From contig NZ_CP086239.1 in the NCBI RefSeq assembly GCF_026650985.1, forward strand, positions 186,001 through 250,000: 64,000 nucleotides of DNA. The letters run 5' to 3'. Position 1 is the stretch's first letter, and every line of letters begins with the position of its first letter. The stretch comes from Clostridium estertheticum (GTDB taxonomy: Bacteria; Bacillota; Clostridia; Clostridiales; Clostridiaceae). Under the pieces are notes generated by a model that ran no database searches, had not been told where the DNA came from, and saw nothing but the letters and a program-made list of their open reading frames with translations. Shown piece after piece: positions 34,258 to 44,157 of the stretch. A program made the translations under genes and the position numbers.

Positions 34258-34532
34258 AGTTACGCCTCCAAAATTCCAATATAGTATATTTAATTATCAC
34301 TATACAGTATGTCCAAGATTTGCGCAATATAAAAAATGAAATATAAAATAAATATCTTTATGACCTACGTTTACATGGAAATAACTGAAAAAAATGTAAG
34401 CGAATTGTTATATAAAAAGCTGTACTCTCTAAGAAGAATACAACTTTAAATAATTTAATATTACTAAAAATGTGGTAAATATATAATAAAGGTAAGTAGT
34501 TATTTATTTAGATTAACGATTGTTTCCCTAGT

Positions 34533-34685
34533 TTAATTAATCTTATAGTTATTAAGGTATTCCTCAGCAGAGTCATATATTAAATTATTCGTGGACATTA
34601 AATCTTTTTTCTCTTGGTTTTCAAGTTTATGAGCTAATTTTGTTGTTGATATTTTTTCTATTGTTTTAGTATCGATGATAATCAC
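34533..34685 (-). CDS. Hypothetical small protein, start uncertain
   Basis: A 47-50 aa charged protein (DTKTIEKISTTKLAHKLENQ...EEYLNNYKIN). The frame is open to 34751, but that upstream part includes a TATAAT box (34700-34695), so translation probably begins later. A near-perfect ribosome binding site GAGGTGAT (34688-34681) contains the GTG at 34685, while the best-spaced codon is ATC at 34676. No family is recognised; it is not a Spo0E protein, since the SxxLD motif is missing. Confidence 0.4.
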   Translation of the reverse strand: MIIIDTKTIEKISTTKLAHKLENQEKKDLMSTNNLIYDSAEEYLNNYKIN

Positions 34686-34756
34686 CTCGACTGTATTATA
34701 ACACAAGACATGTAAATTATAAAGGATTTTTTGAATGAAGGTAGGAGACATGCTAC

Positions 34757-34873
34757 ATGACGAGGTGGAAAAAATTGGAACAGATAGAGCTGTTATATAA
34801 AATTACAAATAAACTGTACCATAATAATAAGCCGAAAATAATATTTTATAAGGGTTATTGTTGCAAGATGTAA
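34757..34873 (+). CDS. Possible 32-38 aa miniprotein
   Basis: An ORF from ATG 34757 to TAA 34873 (38 aa), or from TTG 34775 (32 aa: MEQIELLYKITNKLYHNNKP...). GAGGTGG at 34762-34768 is well placed for the TTG. It could be a genuine small protein or a fragment of a larger decayed gene. Low confidence. Confidence 0.25.
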   Translation: MTRWKKLEQIELLYKITNKLYHNNKPKIIFYKGYCCKM

Positions 34874-34952
34874 GCAAAATAAATTATTTGTAATAAATAC
34901 AAATAATTGGATATAGCATTTTTATATAATATATTATGATATTTAATTATTT

Positions 34953-34984
34953 ATTAATATTGCAGCTCCGAAGGAGATGATTTA
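34953..34984. repeat. 32-nt imperfect dispersed repeat, copy 2
   Basis: It matches 6094-6125 at 27 of 32 positions, with identical ends. This copy includes CTCCGAAGGAG, a small hairpin that would hide a GGAG motif. Confidence 0.4.
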
Positions 34985-35114
34985 AGTTAATATAGTAGTT
35001 TTATTGAATATTGTTATATAATGTTATATAATTTCATTAAGCTCATATTCTATGAATATGAGCTTAATTCAGATTAGTAACATTCAAATAATTTTGTGAG
35101 AAAGAGGTATAAAA

Positions 35115-37148
35115 ATGAAAATCACAAATGTAAATTTAGAGGAACTGATATTTGCTTTAGATATAGGAACAAGATCTATTATAGGAACAGTTGGTATAAT
35201 ATCTGAAAAAAAATTCCAAGTTCTTTCTGAAAGTTATATTGAACATGAAGAAAGAGCTATGATTGATGGTCAAATTCATGACATTCAATTGGTAGCCAGT
35301 GGAGTATTAAAGGTGAAAAAAGAATTAGAAGATAATTTAAATGTTAAATTAACTAAAGTTGCGATTGCAGCAGCAGGGCGCTTTTTAAGGACAACACAAG
35401 TTAAGTCTGAAATAGAAGTTGATATTGATAAAGAAATTGATAGGGAAACCATTAGAAGCTTAGAACTCACTGCAGTTAGGATGGCAGAGGAGGAAGTGGC
35501 AAAGGCCTCTCAAGGTAAGCTTTATTGTGTAGGATATAGTGTGAAAAATTATTATTTAAATGGATACGTAATCACAAATTTAAAATCACATAAAGGAGAA
35601 AAAATTGCAGTAGAGATAATTGCTACATTTCTTCCACGGTCAGTAGTTGATAGTCTATATGCAGTTATGGATAAGGCGTCGCTTGAAGTTGTAAGTTTAA
35701 CACTTGAACCTATAGCTGCAATGGAAGCTGCCGTGCCACAAAACTTGAGACTTCTAAATTTGGCTTTAGTGGATATTGGCGCAGGAACATCAGATATTGC
35801 TATTAGTAGCAAAGATAGTATAAGTGCATATGGTATGGTACCGATGGCAGGGGATGAGGTAACTGAAATAATAGCTCAAGCATATTTAGTTGATTTTAAT
35901 ACTGCTGAGAAAATTAAAAAAGAATGTAGTGGGAAAGATAAAATTCAATACATAGATGTGTTAGGTTTTGAAAATATTTTAGAACCAGAAGAAGTATTAA
36001 AAATAATTAATCCTATTGTTGTGAAAATTTCGGAAGAAATTGGAAATAGAATAATTGAATTAAATGGTGGAAAAGCGCCAAATGCAGTATTTCTTGTAGG
36101 AGGTGGAGCACATACACCTTTTATTAAAGAAAATATTGTTAAAATTTTAAATCTACCAATTAACCGTGTAGTTATTAAAGGTCGTGATTCAGTAACTGAC
36201 TGTATATGTGATGCTGGCATGGGAAGTATTGGAGTTACAGTTTTAGGTATAGCGCTGGTATCAATTAAAAGGTTAGGAAATGATTTTGTTGATGTGACGA
36301 TAAATGATAAGATTATAAGTTTATTTAATGCACATAAACATACTGTGATGGATGTGATGATGCAAGAGGGTATAAATCCTAAGATATTGATTGGTAAAAA
36401 TGGACGTAATATAAGATTTATAGTTGATGGAATAAAAAGAGTGGCATTTGGAAGCTTAGCTAAGAGTGCTGAAATTAAGATTAATGACTTGCTTAGTAAT
36501 ATTGATTCTGAGGTGGTTGAAGGTGATATCATCGACGTTATCTTTAGTGTAGATGGGAAAAGTGCTGAGCCTAAAATTATGGAGTATGTAAAAAATATCC
36601 AAACTGTAAGCTTTTATTTTGAAGATGTAATTCGTAACATTGAGCCTGTAGCATTTATTAACGGTATAAGAACTATAATAAATAGTGTAATAAAAGAAGA
36701 TGATGATGTTTCAATAGTAATACCTACTACAATTAGTGAATATGCAAAGTATTTTGGTGATGATACTCGTGGCTTAGCTTTTATGATAGATAATAAAAAA
36801 TTGCTTTCGGATTATGTTATAAAAGAAGGGGACAGAATATATAAAGTAGCAGAAATTACTAAAGAAATTAAGGTGGAAAAAAAAGATAATAAGAATGAAC
36901 AAAATGAAACACAAAATTTGAATGTTAAAGTGAATAAAAATATGATAGGTCTTAAAGGAAAAGATAAATACATATTTGTAGATATTTTTAATTATGTGGA
37001 TTTTGATTTGACTATTTCAAAAGGAAACTTAATATTAAAGCTTAATGGTAGTAAAGCTGATTATTATCAGCCGCTAAATGATGGAGATGTAATTGAAATA
37101 TATTGGGAAAATATTATTGGCACAGAGGAAACAAAATTAAAAAGGTGA
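35115..37148 (+). CDS. FtsA-like actin-fold protein with large C-terminal extension
   Basis: A 677-aa protein. Residues 1-390 form an FtsA/PilM-type actin fold: LIFALDIGTRSIIGTVG (phosphate 1), an inserted SHS2-like region with VAIAAAGRFLRTTQV, ALVDIGAGTSDIAI (phosphate 2) and AVFLVGGGAHTPF (adenosine motif). The remaining 280 residues have no FtsA counterpart. They contain repeated strand-rich segments (FVDVTINDKIISLFNAHKHTV, VEGDIIDVIF, LNDGDVIEIYWENI) that could be small beta-grasp-like modules. There is no FtsA membrane-targeting helix at the end. ATG 35115 has AGAAAGAGG. The M20 gene begins 18 bp downstream. A role in division or envelope assembly is inference; a second true FtsA is expected elsewhere. 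Confidence 0.8.
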   Translation: MKITNVNLEELIFALDIGTRSIIGTVGIISEKKFQVLSESYIEHEERAMIDGQIHDIQLVASGVLKVKKELEDNLNVKLTKVAIAAAGRFLRTTQVKSEIEVDIDKEIDRETIRSLELTAVRMAEEEVAKASQGKLYCVGYSVKNYYLNGYVITNLKSHKGEKIAVEIIATFLPRSVVDSLYAVMDKASLEVVSLTLEPIAAMEAAVPQNLRLLNLALVDIGAGTSDIAISSKDSISAYGMVPMAGDEVTEIIAQAYLVDFNTAEKIKKECSGKDKIQYIDVLGFENILEPEEVLKIINPIVVKISEEIGNRIIELNGGKAPNAVFLVGGGAHTPFIKENIVKILNLPINRVVIKGRDSVTDCICDAGMGSIGVTVLGIALVSIKRLGNDFVDVTINDKIISLFNAHKHTVMDVMMQEGINPKILIGKNGRNIRFIVDGIKRVAFGSLAKSAEIKINDLLSNIDSEVVEGDIIDVIFSVDGKSAEPKIMEYVKNIQTVSFYFEDVIRNIEPVAFINGIRTIINSVIKEDDDVSIVIPTTISEYAKYFGDDTRGLAFMIDNKKLLSDYVIKEGDRIYKVAEITKEIKVEKKDNKNEQNETQNLNVKVNKNMIGLKGKDKYIFVDIFNYVDFDLTISKGNLILKLNGSKADYYQPLNDGDVIEIYWENIIGTEETKLKR

Positions 37149-37166
37149 AGCGAAGGGGTGGAAATT

Positions 37167-38339
37167 GTGAATTTTTTAAATATGGCAAAAAATATTGAGA
37201 GTGAGTTAATAGATATGAGGCGCGATATACATCAAAATCCAGAATTGGGATTTGATTTATTTAGAACTAGCCAAAAGGTAAAAGATTTTTTAAAGGCGGA
37301 AGGCATTGAATTTTATGAGGTAGCACAAACTGGAATCTGTGCTATTATTAGAGGTAATGGTAAAAAAACGGTTGCTTTAAGAGCAGATATGGATGCACTT
37401 CCCCTTCAAGATAAGAAAGTCTGTGATTACGCATCTAAGATTAATGGTAAAATGCATGCTTGTGGACATGATGCTCATACTACTATACTTTTAGGTGCAG
37501 CTAGGATATTAAATAACATGAAGGATGAACTCAGGGGAAATGTTAAATTGTTTTTTGAGCCAGCAGAAGAAACTACTGGTGGATCGCCTTTAATGATTAA
37601 AGAGGGAGTACTAGAGAATCCGAGTGTTGATGCTGTTATTGGACTTCATGTAGAAGAATGGTTAGAAGCTGGAACTGTTGGTTTAAAAAGAGACATCGCG
37701 TACGCTGCATCAAATCCATTTACTATAAAAATAATAGGTAAAGGTGGGCATGGTGCAAGCCCACATGTGACTATTGATCCTATTGTAATAGCAAGCAACG
37801 TTATAGTTGCACTTCAAAGTATTGTAAGTCGCGAGATTCCACCTACAGATCCTGCAGTTATAACTGTAGGTTCAATTCATGGTGGCACAGCTCAAAACAT
37901 TATCCCTGAAGATGTAACAATATCAGGGATTATTAGGACGATGAAGAGTGAACACAGGGAATATATAAAGAAAAGATTAGTCCAGGTAGTTGAAGGTATA
38001 GTTAAAGCCATGAGAGGTGAATGTGAGATTAAAATTGAGGAAAGCTATCCATGTCTTCATAATAATGATGAGCTTTCAGAGATGTTTGAGAATAAGTCAA
38101 AAGAACTAATCGGAGAAAGCAATGTTTATAAATTAGATAAGCCTACTATGGGTGTGGAAAGTTTTGCTTATTTCTCTATGGAAAAACCATCGCTATTTTA
38201 TTTCTTAGGGAGTGGAAACAAGGAAAAAGGTATAATAAACCCGGCTCATGGAAGTTTATTTGATATAGATGAGAGCTGTTTATCAATAGGTGTAGCTATG
38301 CAATGTACGTTAGCTTATGAATTTCTATTGAAATCATAA
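37167..38339 (+). CDS. M20-family amidohydrolase
   Basis: A 390-aa metal-dependent aminoacylase/carboxypeptidase-like enzyme. Metal and catalytic motifs: ALRADMDALP, HACGHDAHTT, FEPAEETTGG, GLHVEEW and the distal NPAHGSLFDIDE. The dimerisation lid begins AASNPFTIKIIGKGGHGASPH. Substrate could be N-acyl amino acids, hippurate or N-acetyl-diaminopimelate; sequence does not decide. The GTG at 37158 overlaps the AAGGGGTGG site, so GTG 37167 is chosen. It lies 18 bp after the FtsA-like gene and is probably in one operon with it. Confidence 0.9.
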   Translation: MNFLNMAKNIESELIDMRRDIHQNPELGFDLFRTSQKVKDFLKAEGIEFYEVAQTGICAIIRGNGKKTVALRADMDALPLQDKKVCDYASKINGKMHACGHDAHTTILLGAARILNNMKDELRGNVKLFFEPAEETTGGSPLMIKEGVLENPSVDAVIGLHVEEWLEAGTVGLKRDIAYAASNPFTIKIIGKGGHGASPHVTIDPIVIASNVIVALQSIVSREIPPTDPAVITVGSIHGGTAQNIIPEDVTISGIIRTMKSEHREYIKKRLVQVVEGIVKAMRGECEIKIEESYPCLHNNDELSEMFENKSKELIGESNVYKLDKPTMGVESFAYFSMEKPSLFYFLGSGNKEKGIINPAHGSLFDIDESCLSIGVAMQCTLAYEFLLKS

Positions 38340-38442
38340 TGCAACTTAGTATATAATTGATACTTGATGTGAATTTTTAATAGCGTAGATTAATTATGTA
38401 TAGAAGTTAATCAATAGATAAAAGAGATCTAGGAGGATATGT

Positions 38443-39396
38443 ATGAGGATAGAAATTGGAGCAAATGAAGCAGGACAAAGAACAGATAAATTTATGAGGA
38501 AGGTACTTGGAGATGTGCCACTCAGCAAAATATATAAAGCTTTTAGAAAAGGTGATATTAGAGTTAATGGTAGCAAAATCAAGGAAAAACATTCATTAGT
38601 AGAAGGCGATATTGTTGAAACAAAATATATCACTAGTGAGTTTAAGAAAGATGAATTTGTAAGAATTGATAATAAACTTAAGATAACTTTTGAGGATGCT
38701 AATATATTAATGGTAGAAAAATGGCCAGGGGTTTTAGTTCATGCTGATAAAAAAGATGGAGAACCTACTTTAACAGATTATGCACTTTCTTATTTATTTG
38801 ATAAAGGTGATTATAAACCAGAAAATGAAATAACTTTTACGCCAGCACCTTGTAATAGATTAGATAGAAATACTTCAGGTATGGTTATATTTGGTAAGAA
38901 TTTTAAATCTCTTAAACTATTGAATGAAATGATAAGAGATCGTAATATTGAAAAATACTATATGGCACTTGTATCAGGAAGAATTAAGGATGGAATTTAT
39001 GAAGGCTATATATATAAAAACGAAGATGCCAATATATCTCAAGTATTTAAAGAACCAAAGCCAGATACTAAAAGAATAGCAATGGACGTTAAAACTATAG
39101 AAAGTTGTGGCACATTCTCATTACTTGATATTAACCTTTTAACAGGCAGAAGCCATCAACTTAGAGCCCATTTGAGTATGCTTGGTAATCCTATCCTTGG
39201 TGATCCTAAATATGGAAATAAAAAAATAAATAGCTTTTTTAATAACAAATATGGTTTGGATTCTCAATATTTGTATGCATATAAATTAATATTTAAGAAT
39301 TGCCCAGAGGATTTGTCATATATGGAGAATAAAACTATTGCAGAGAGCTTACCACCAGCATTGAAGAAGATTAAGAGAGATATATTTAAATTTTAG
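38443..39396 (+). CDS. RluA-family 23S rRNA pseudouridine synthase
   Basis: A 317-aa pseudouridine synthase. The N-terminal S4 RNA-binding domain covers about residues 12-65 (RKVLGDVPLSKIYKAFRKGDIRVNG), and the catalytic Asp is in CNRLDRNTSGMVIFGKN. The later motif LLTGRSHQLRAHLSMLGNPILGDPKYG completes the RluA fold. The closest functional group is RluC/RluD-like; the target uridine is not readable. ATG 38443 has AGGAGG. The flippase gene starts 11 bp after its stop, so the two are co-transcribed. Confidence 0.92.
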   Translation: MRIEIGANEAGQRTDKFMRKVLGDVPLSKIYKAFRKGDIRVNGSKIKEKHSLVEGDIVETKYITSEFKKDEFVRIDNKLKITFEDANILMVEKWPGVLVHADKKDGEPTLTDYALSYLFDKGDYKPENEITFTPAPCNRLDRNTSGMVIFGKNFKSLKLLNEMIRDRNIEKYYMALVSGRIKDGIYEGYIYKNEDANISQVFKEPKPDTKRIAMDVKTIESCGTFSLLDINLLTGRSHQLRAHLSMLGNPILGDPKYGNKKINSFFNNKYGLDSQYLYAYKLIFKNCPEDLSYMENKTIAESLPPALKKIKRDIFKF

Positions 39397-39407
39397 AGGG
39401 TGAATTT

Positions 39408-41036
39408 ATGGGTGAAAAAGCAAAGTTAAATAAACAATCTACCACAAAAGGTTTTGCAATATTAACTGCAGCAAGTTTTTTGGTTAAGTTTTTATCATTG
39501 CTTTACGTTCCTTTTTTAGGAAAGATATTAGGAGATATTGGGATAGGCGTATATGCTTCAGCGTACAATATATTTACATATATATATATACTAACTAATG
39601 CAGGCATTCCTGTGGCTATTTCGAAAATCGTGTCAGAACTTATAGCTCTCGGAAATTATAAGGATGCTGTAAGGACTTTTAAAATAGCTAGATTTTTACT
39701 CTTTATATTAGGAGTGATTATGTCAATTCTAATGCTTATATTCGTATCACCTATAGCTAATTTAACGAACAGTGCTCCTTCGAAATTAGCTATTATGGCA
39801 CTTGCTCCAACTATTTTACTTACTTCTGTTTTATCAGCTTATAGGGGTTATTTTCAAGGAAGAGGTAATATGACACCTACTGCAGTATCACAGGTATTTG
39901 AGCAAGTTGCAAATACTGTATTTAGTTTAGTTTTTGCAGCGTGTTTTATAAAATATGGAGTAGAAGCAGGTGCTGCAGGTGGAACTATTGGAACATCTGT
40001 AGGAGCACTAGTTGCTGTAATTTATATGATCCGTTTTTATGAAAAAAACAAAGTGTTTAGAGTTCCTAAAGGATATGATCAGTTAAATATAAAGAGATTT
40101 ACTACTAAAAAAATAATAAAGAAGTTGTTGGGTGTTGCTATTCCGATGACGATATGTTTAGGAATACAACAATCAGGATTATTTATTGATTTGTGGTTAG
40201 TTAAATCAAGGATGCTATCTTTTGGAATGACTAAAGTACAAGCAAATGTTTTATGGGGGGTGTTATTTAAATATACAACATTAATAAATGTGCCTATAGC
40301 TATCATTTCATCACTTGCAATAACTATATTGCCATCTATTTCTAGTTTAATGGCACTTAGAGACAAAAAGGCTGTAAGAAATAAAATTAATTATGCTTTT
40401 AGGCTTTGTTTTTTAGTTGCAGTACCTTGTGCAGTTGGACTTGCAGTTTTAGCGGGCCCTGTAGTGAATCTAATCCAATATGGTCCTAGTGTTGCACGAT
40501 TACTAATATATGGATCAGTTGTGATATTACTTATGGCTGTGGTTAGTATTCAAACTTCAATTCTTCAAGGAATTGGGAAAGTTTACTTAGTTACTGTATA
40601 TGCATTTTTTGGAATAGTTGGAAAGATAATTACTAATTATATTTTTGTAGCAATTCCAAGCATTAATATATTAGGTGCTATTATGGGAAATGCAGTTAGT
40701 TTTGCAATACTTTTGATATTGAACTATATTACAATTAATAAAACACTAAGAGTTAAAATAAAATTATTAAGTCATGCAATTAATCCTATACTGGCATCTA
40801 TAGTTATGGCAATAATTGCAAAGTTAATGTATAGTAATTTTAATTATATATTTAGTTATGTTAAAGAAGGGTATTTTGCAAATGCTATTGCTCTATTAAT
40901 TTCTATAGCATTTGCAATAGTAACTTATTTTTTCACATTAGTACTTCTAGGTGGATTAACTAAAGAAGATTTAGACGTATTACCAAGTAGAATTACAAGA
41001 ATTATTCCTAAGTCTATTTTATGTAGATTTAGGTAG
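39408..41036 (+). CDS. MurJ/SpoVB-like polysaccharide flippase (MOP superfamily)
   Basis: A 542-aa integral membrane protein with about 14 hydrophobic segments and the typical start KGFAILTAASFLVKFLSLLYVPFLGKILGDIGIGVYASAYNIFTYIY spread over the first two helices. It belongs to the YtgP/SpoVB branch of MOP transporters, which move lipid-linked cell-wall precursors. ATG 39408 has AGAGGGTG. A second member of the same superfamily lies convergently at 41056-42579. Which one acts in vegetative growth and which in sporulation is not decidable here. Confidence 0.88.
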   Translation: MGEKAKLNKQSTTKGFAILTAASFLVKFLSLLYVPFLGKILGDIGIGVYASAYNIFTYIYILTNAGIPVAISKIVSELIALGNYKDAVRTFKIARFLLFILGVIMSILMLIFVSPIANLTNSAPSKLAIMALAPTILLTSVLSAYRGYFQGRGNMTPTAVSQVFEQVANTVFSLVFAACFIKYGVEAGAAGGTIGTSVGALVAVIYMIRFYEKNKVFRVPKGYDQLNIKRFTTKKIIKKLLGVAIPMTICLGIQQSGLFIDLWLVKSRMLSFGMTKVQANVLWGVLFKYTTLINVPIAIISSLAITILPSISSLMALRDKKAVRNKINYAFRLCFLVAVPCAVGLAVLAGPVVNLIQYGPSVARLLIYGSVVILLMAVVSIQTSILQGIGKVYLVTVYAFFGIVGKIITNYIFVAIPSINILGAIMGNAVSFAILLILNYITINKTLRVKIKLLSHAINPILASIVMAIIAKLMYSNFNYIFSYVKEGYFANAIALLISIAFAIVTYFFTLVLLGGLTKEDLDVLPSRITRIIPKSILCRFR

Positions 41037-41041
41037 TAAAT

Positions 41042-41084
41042 AAATCTAAAGCACATCATCTTGGATGATGTGCTTTAGATTTTT
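41042..41084. terminator. Bidirectional terminator, 19-bp stem, overlapping coding sequence
   Basis: 41042-41060 and 41064-41082 are exact complements with loop TTG. The stop codon and last codons of the minus-strand SpoVB gene lie within the stem, encoding its SKAHHPR tail. Confidence 0.9.
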
Positions 41085-42579
41085 CTGATTTTTTTGTGAG
41101 AATTAGAGAAAATAATAATAGAGAGAAGCCAGTTACAATAATTATTATGTTCTTAGTAATAAAAATAGAATCCGGTATAGTATTACTTAAAATTTTTAAT
41201 ATAAAATATAACAAGATGCTAAGACAAATATCAATTAGAAATTCACTCCCTGAAAAATCTATATAACAGCATCTTTCGATTGATACAATATTCATTATAG
41301 CGCTTAAAATAGAACTTATAAGGAGAGCGATGCCGTAACCTAAAATATTTATACTTGGAATGCCAAGGAGTATATAAAGCAAGACTAATTCGACAATAGA
41401 GGTTAATACAGAATTTATTAGGAGAGCTTTTTGTTTGCCAAGTCCATTTAAAATTCCAAAGGTTGATCCAGACATATACATGAAGGGTGCACTTAACGCT
41501 GCAAGCCGGATATAGATACCTAGGTCATATCTATTAAAAAACAATTTTCCAAGAGAAGATCCTATACATAAGCATATTATCATAGTTGAAATTCCTAGTA
41601 AAAAAGAAATTTTGATTACTTCGTGGATTCTATTTTCTAAAGCGTTATAATCATTTTTACTTATACTTTTAGAAATGTCTGGAGTTAACATGGTAGACAT
41701 TGACATCACAATAATAAAAGGGAAGAACACAATACTCATAGCCATACCAGAAAATTTACCAATTAAAGATAAACTTTCGGTATATTCTATTCCAGCTTGG
41801 ACTAGCCTGCCCGGAACAATTAGGGTTGATAGTGCTGAAATTACAGTGTTTAAAAAACCATTTAGGCACAAGGGAAATGAAACAATAAGAACATTAAATA
41901 AAAGTTGACCTCTTCCTTCGGTCTTTTTTATAATTACCTTAAATTTATTTTTGCTCTTTTCATAAAATACATATAGAAGAATAAAACTTATAAGTTCTCC
42001 AATTGACAAAGAAATGTATGTAGCAGTTACTGTAGTAGTTACATTTGTTAGAGCAAAGAAATTTATTAGCCCAAGTATTATAGCCATTCTTGCAGTTTTT
42101 TCAACGATGTCTATTATTGCAGGTACTTTAACATTAGAAATGCCATAAAAGTATCCCTTGTATATAGAGGATAGGGCAACAAAAATTAATGCGGGACAAA
42201 TTACCCAAAGGGAGTATAGTGTTCTTTGGTCTTTTATTATATATGTACTGATATACGGTGAGAGAAAAAATACTAAAATTGTTACAAATATAGCTAAAAC
42301 AAAATCAAAAACTAATGCAGTATGTATAGATTTGTTAAGGTTACCGTAATCATTTATTCCATAATAGGAGGAAGATTCTTTTGAAATAGCTGTTACCATA
42401 CCACCGCAAATAAGGCAAGTGAATAAATCATATATGGGCATTACAAGGCTATATAAGCCCATACCTTCTGCACCTAACTTTCTTGAGAGCAAAATTGAAA
42501 ACATAAATCTTAATATGCCAGCAACCAAATTTGAAACCGTAAGTATTATTGAATCTCTGTAGAAATCGTCTTTTATCAT
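41056..42579 (-). CDS. spoVB: SpoVB-like flippase (stage V sporulation protein B family)
   Basis: A 507-aa membrane protein with about 14 hydrophobic segments of the MOP superfamily. The segments LTVSNLVAGILRFMFSILLSRKLGAEGMGLYSLVMPIYDLF, LSSIYKGYFYGISN and MLTPDISKSISKN are characteristic of SpoVB, needed for spore cortex synthesis in Bacillus. ATG 42579 has GGGAGG. It is convergent with the flippase gene at 39408-41036, and the shared terminator stem encodes its last residues. The SpoVB assignment is by family; precise lipid substrate unknown. Confidence 0.88.
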   Translation of the reverse strand: MIKDDFYRDSIILTVSNLVAGILRFMFSILLSRKLGAEGMGLYSLVMPIYDLFTCLICGGMVTAISKESSSYYGINDYGNLNKSIHTALVFDFVLAIFVTILVFFLSPYISTYIIKDQRTLYSLWVICPALIFVALSSIYKGYFYGISNVKVPAIIDIVEKTARMAIILGLINFFALTNVTTTVTATYISLSIGELISFILLYVFYEKSKNKFKVIIKKTEGRGQLLFNVLIVSFPLCLNGFLNTVISALSTLIVPGRLVQAGIEYTESLSLIGKFSGMAMSIVFFPFIIVMSMSTMLTPDISKSISKNDYNALENRIHEVIKISFLLGISTMIICLCIGSSLGKLFFNRYDLGIYIRLAALSAPFMYMSGSTFGILNGLGKQKALLINSVLTSIVELVLLYILLGIPSINILGYGIALLISSILSAIMNIVSIERCCYIDFSGSEFLIDICLSILLYFILKILSNTIPDSIFITKNIIIIVTGFSLLLFSLILTKKSEKSKAHHPR

Positions 42580-42773
42580 AAAGGGTCCTCCCTGCGGTTA
42601 AACTTAAATATATTACAACTATTAATAATTAATATGTTAAGTTTTACGATTATATTCTAAATGCATTTGATTATGGATAACAATTAAATATACAAATGTA
42701 ATATAATTTTTACATATACGCGAACTTATATAAATATATATAGATTAGAGATTTATAATTTAGGGGGAGAAGT

Positions 42774-44072
42774 ATGAAAAAGACCATTGGATTTATAATT
42801 ATTTTAGCTTTGATGGCTTTTGCACTATTTTCATTGAGAAGCTCTTTTAAAGAATATAGGGTTACGGTGAAAGATGGAGGTATTAAAACACAAATTTTAT
42901 ATAAAGGATTAAGTAATTCAGTGGATTTTACCAAAGATGATGAGGGGAATTATTATATTGCTTTTAAGGATAGAATAGAGTACATAGATAAGTCAGGTAA
43001 AGCGTATAATATATTCATAAATAAGAAGTTAAATATAACTAGCTTAGATTACAATAATAAAATATTGTATTACGCTTCCGGTACAAATGTTTATTCATAT
43101 AATTTAATATCAAAGGAAAATAAAGAAATAATAAAAAATATACCGAATTATGGAGATTATAATAGTAGTTTGGTTCGAATTAATGGGGATTACTTATTTG
43201 TTACTATAGGTTCAGCTACAAATTCTGGGGTAGTTGGACTCGACAATAAGTGGTTAGATAATTATCCTCAAAACCATGATATTACTCCAAAGAGTGTAAC
43301 TATAAAAGGAATGGACTTCGCAGGGATAAAAACAGGAGCATTTGTTGCATATCAAACTAGAAATATAAAGGGACAAATTATAACGGAGCATGTAATTGGA
43401 AATTCATCAATAATAATTTACAATTTAAAAACTGGTGCGCAAGGAAACTTTGCTTGGGGCATAAGAAATATGATGGGGATAGATTTTAATAGTGAGGGCA
43501 AAGTATTAGTTACAGTTGGAGGAATGGAGGATAGAGGATTAAGACCAGTGAAAGGTGATAGTGATTATATTTATCAAATCAAAAAAAATGCATGGTATGG
43601 GTTTCCAGATTACTCTGGAGGTGATCCAATAAGCTCACCAAAATTTAGAGATTCGTTTAATAAGACTATACCAGCTATTCTAGATAATCACCCTACAATA
43701 AATCCACCTGCACCAATATACCAACATAAATCGGTGGGTAGCTTAATAAGTTTGGCAATAGACAGGGCAGGAAAACTCGGGGATAAAGATTGTATATATT
43801 TTTATGAAAAGAATGATAATAGTATATATAGTTTAAACAAAAACAGTGCACTTAAGGAAAAAGTAAATTTTGCAAAGGGAACATATATATCTAGCATGAA
43901 ATTTTTTGATAATTTAATAATATTAGATTCTAAAAATGGATATTTAATTAGTATGGAAAAAGATCAATATAATAACATAAACAGCGGAAAACATGAGTTT
44001 TATTACTTTTTGTTAACAATAGTTATAACTTTAATAGTGGTCATACTTGTTGGTTTAAGAAAAAAAGACTAG
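42774..44072 (+). CDS. Membrane-anchored beta-propeller (glucose/sorbosone dehydrogenase-like)
   Basis: A 432-aa extracytoplasmic protein held by an N-terminal hydrophobic segment (residues 4-22) and a C-terminal one (about 406-427), followed by RKKD. The region between folds as a beta-propeller. FAWGIRNMMGIDFNSEGKVLV, RPVKGDSDYIYQI and NAWYGFPDYSGGDPI match the Gdh/Hedgehog-interacting propeller family, where AxGxRNxxGxxF is the hallmark. It is shorter than secreted PQQ enzymes, and PQQ binding cannot be confirmed. ATG 42774 has GGGGGAG. The zinc phospholipase-like gene follows after 85 bp on the same strand. Confidence 0.8.
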   Translation: MKKTIGFIIILALMAFALFSLRSSFKEYRVTVKDGGIKTQILYKGLSNSVDFTKDDEGNYYIAFKDRIEYIDKSGKAYNIFINKKLNITSLDYNNKILYYASGTNVYSYNLISKENKEIIKNIPNYGDYNSSLVRINGDYLFVTIGSATNSGVVGLDNKWLDNYPQNHDITPKSVTIKGMDFAGIKTGAFVAYQTRNIKGQIITEHVIGNSSIIIYNLKTGAQGNFAWGIRNMMGIDFNSEGKVLVTVGGMEDRGLRPVKGDSDYIYQIKKNAWYGFPDYSGGDPISSPKFRDSFNKTIPAILDNHPTINPPAPIYQHKSVGSLISLAIDRAGKLGDKDCIYFYEKNDNSIYSLNKNSALKEKVNFAKGTYISSMKFFDNLIILDSKNGYLISMEKDQYNNINSGKHEFYYFLLTIVITLIVVILVGLRKKD

Positions 44073-44157
44073 AATATAGTAAGAATATATTATCATGGTA
44101 AAATTAAACATGTTTTTAAAGTATATTTAGCGTATACTAAATTGAGAGGTGAACAGG

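Larger units (their letters stand above)
34752..35114 (+). other. Intergenic region upstream of the FtsA-like gene
   Basis: Besides the possible miniprotein it holds the 32-nt repeat copy (34953-34984) and a self-complementary CTCCGAAGGAG around 34965. It also has a perfect 15-bp hairpin at 35036-35068 (ATTAAGCTCATATTC arm, 3-nt loop) without a T-run. The last lies about 45 bp before the FtsA-like ATG and may act on its mRNA. Confidence 0.45.
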
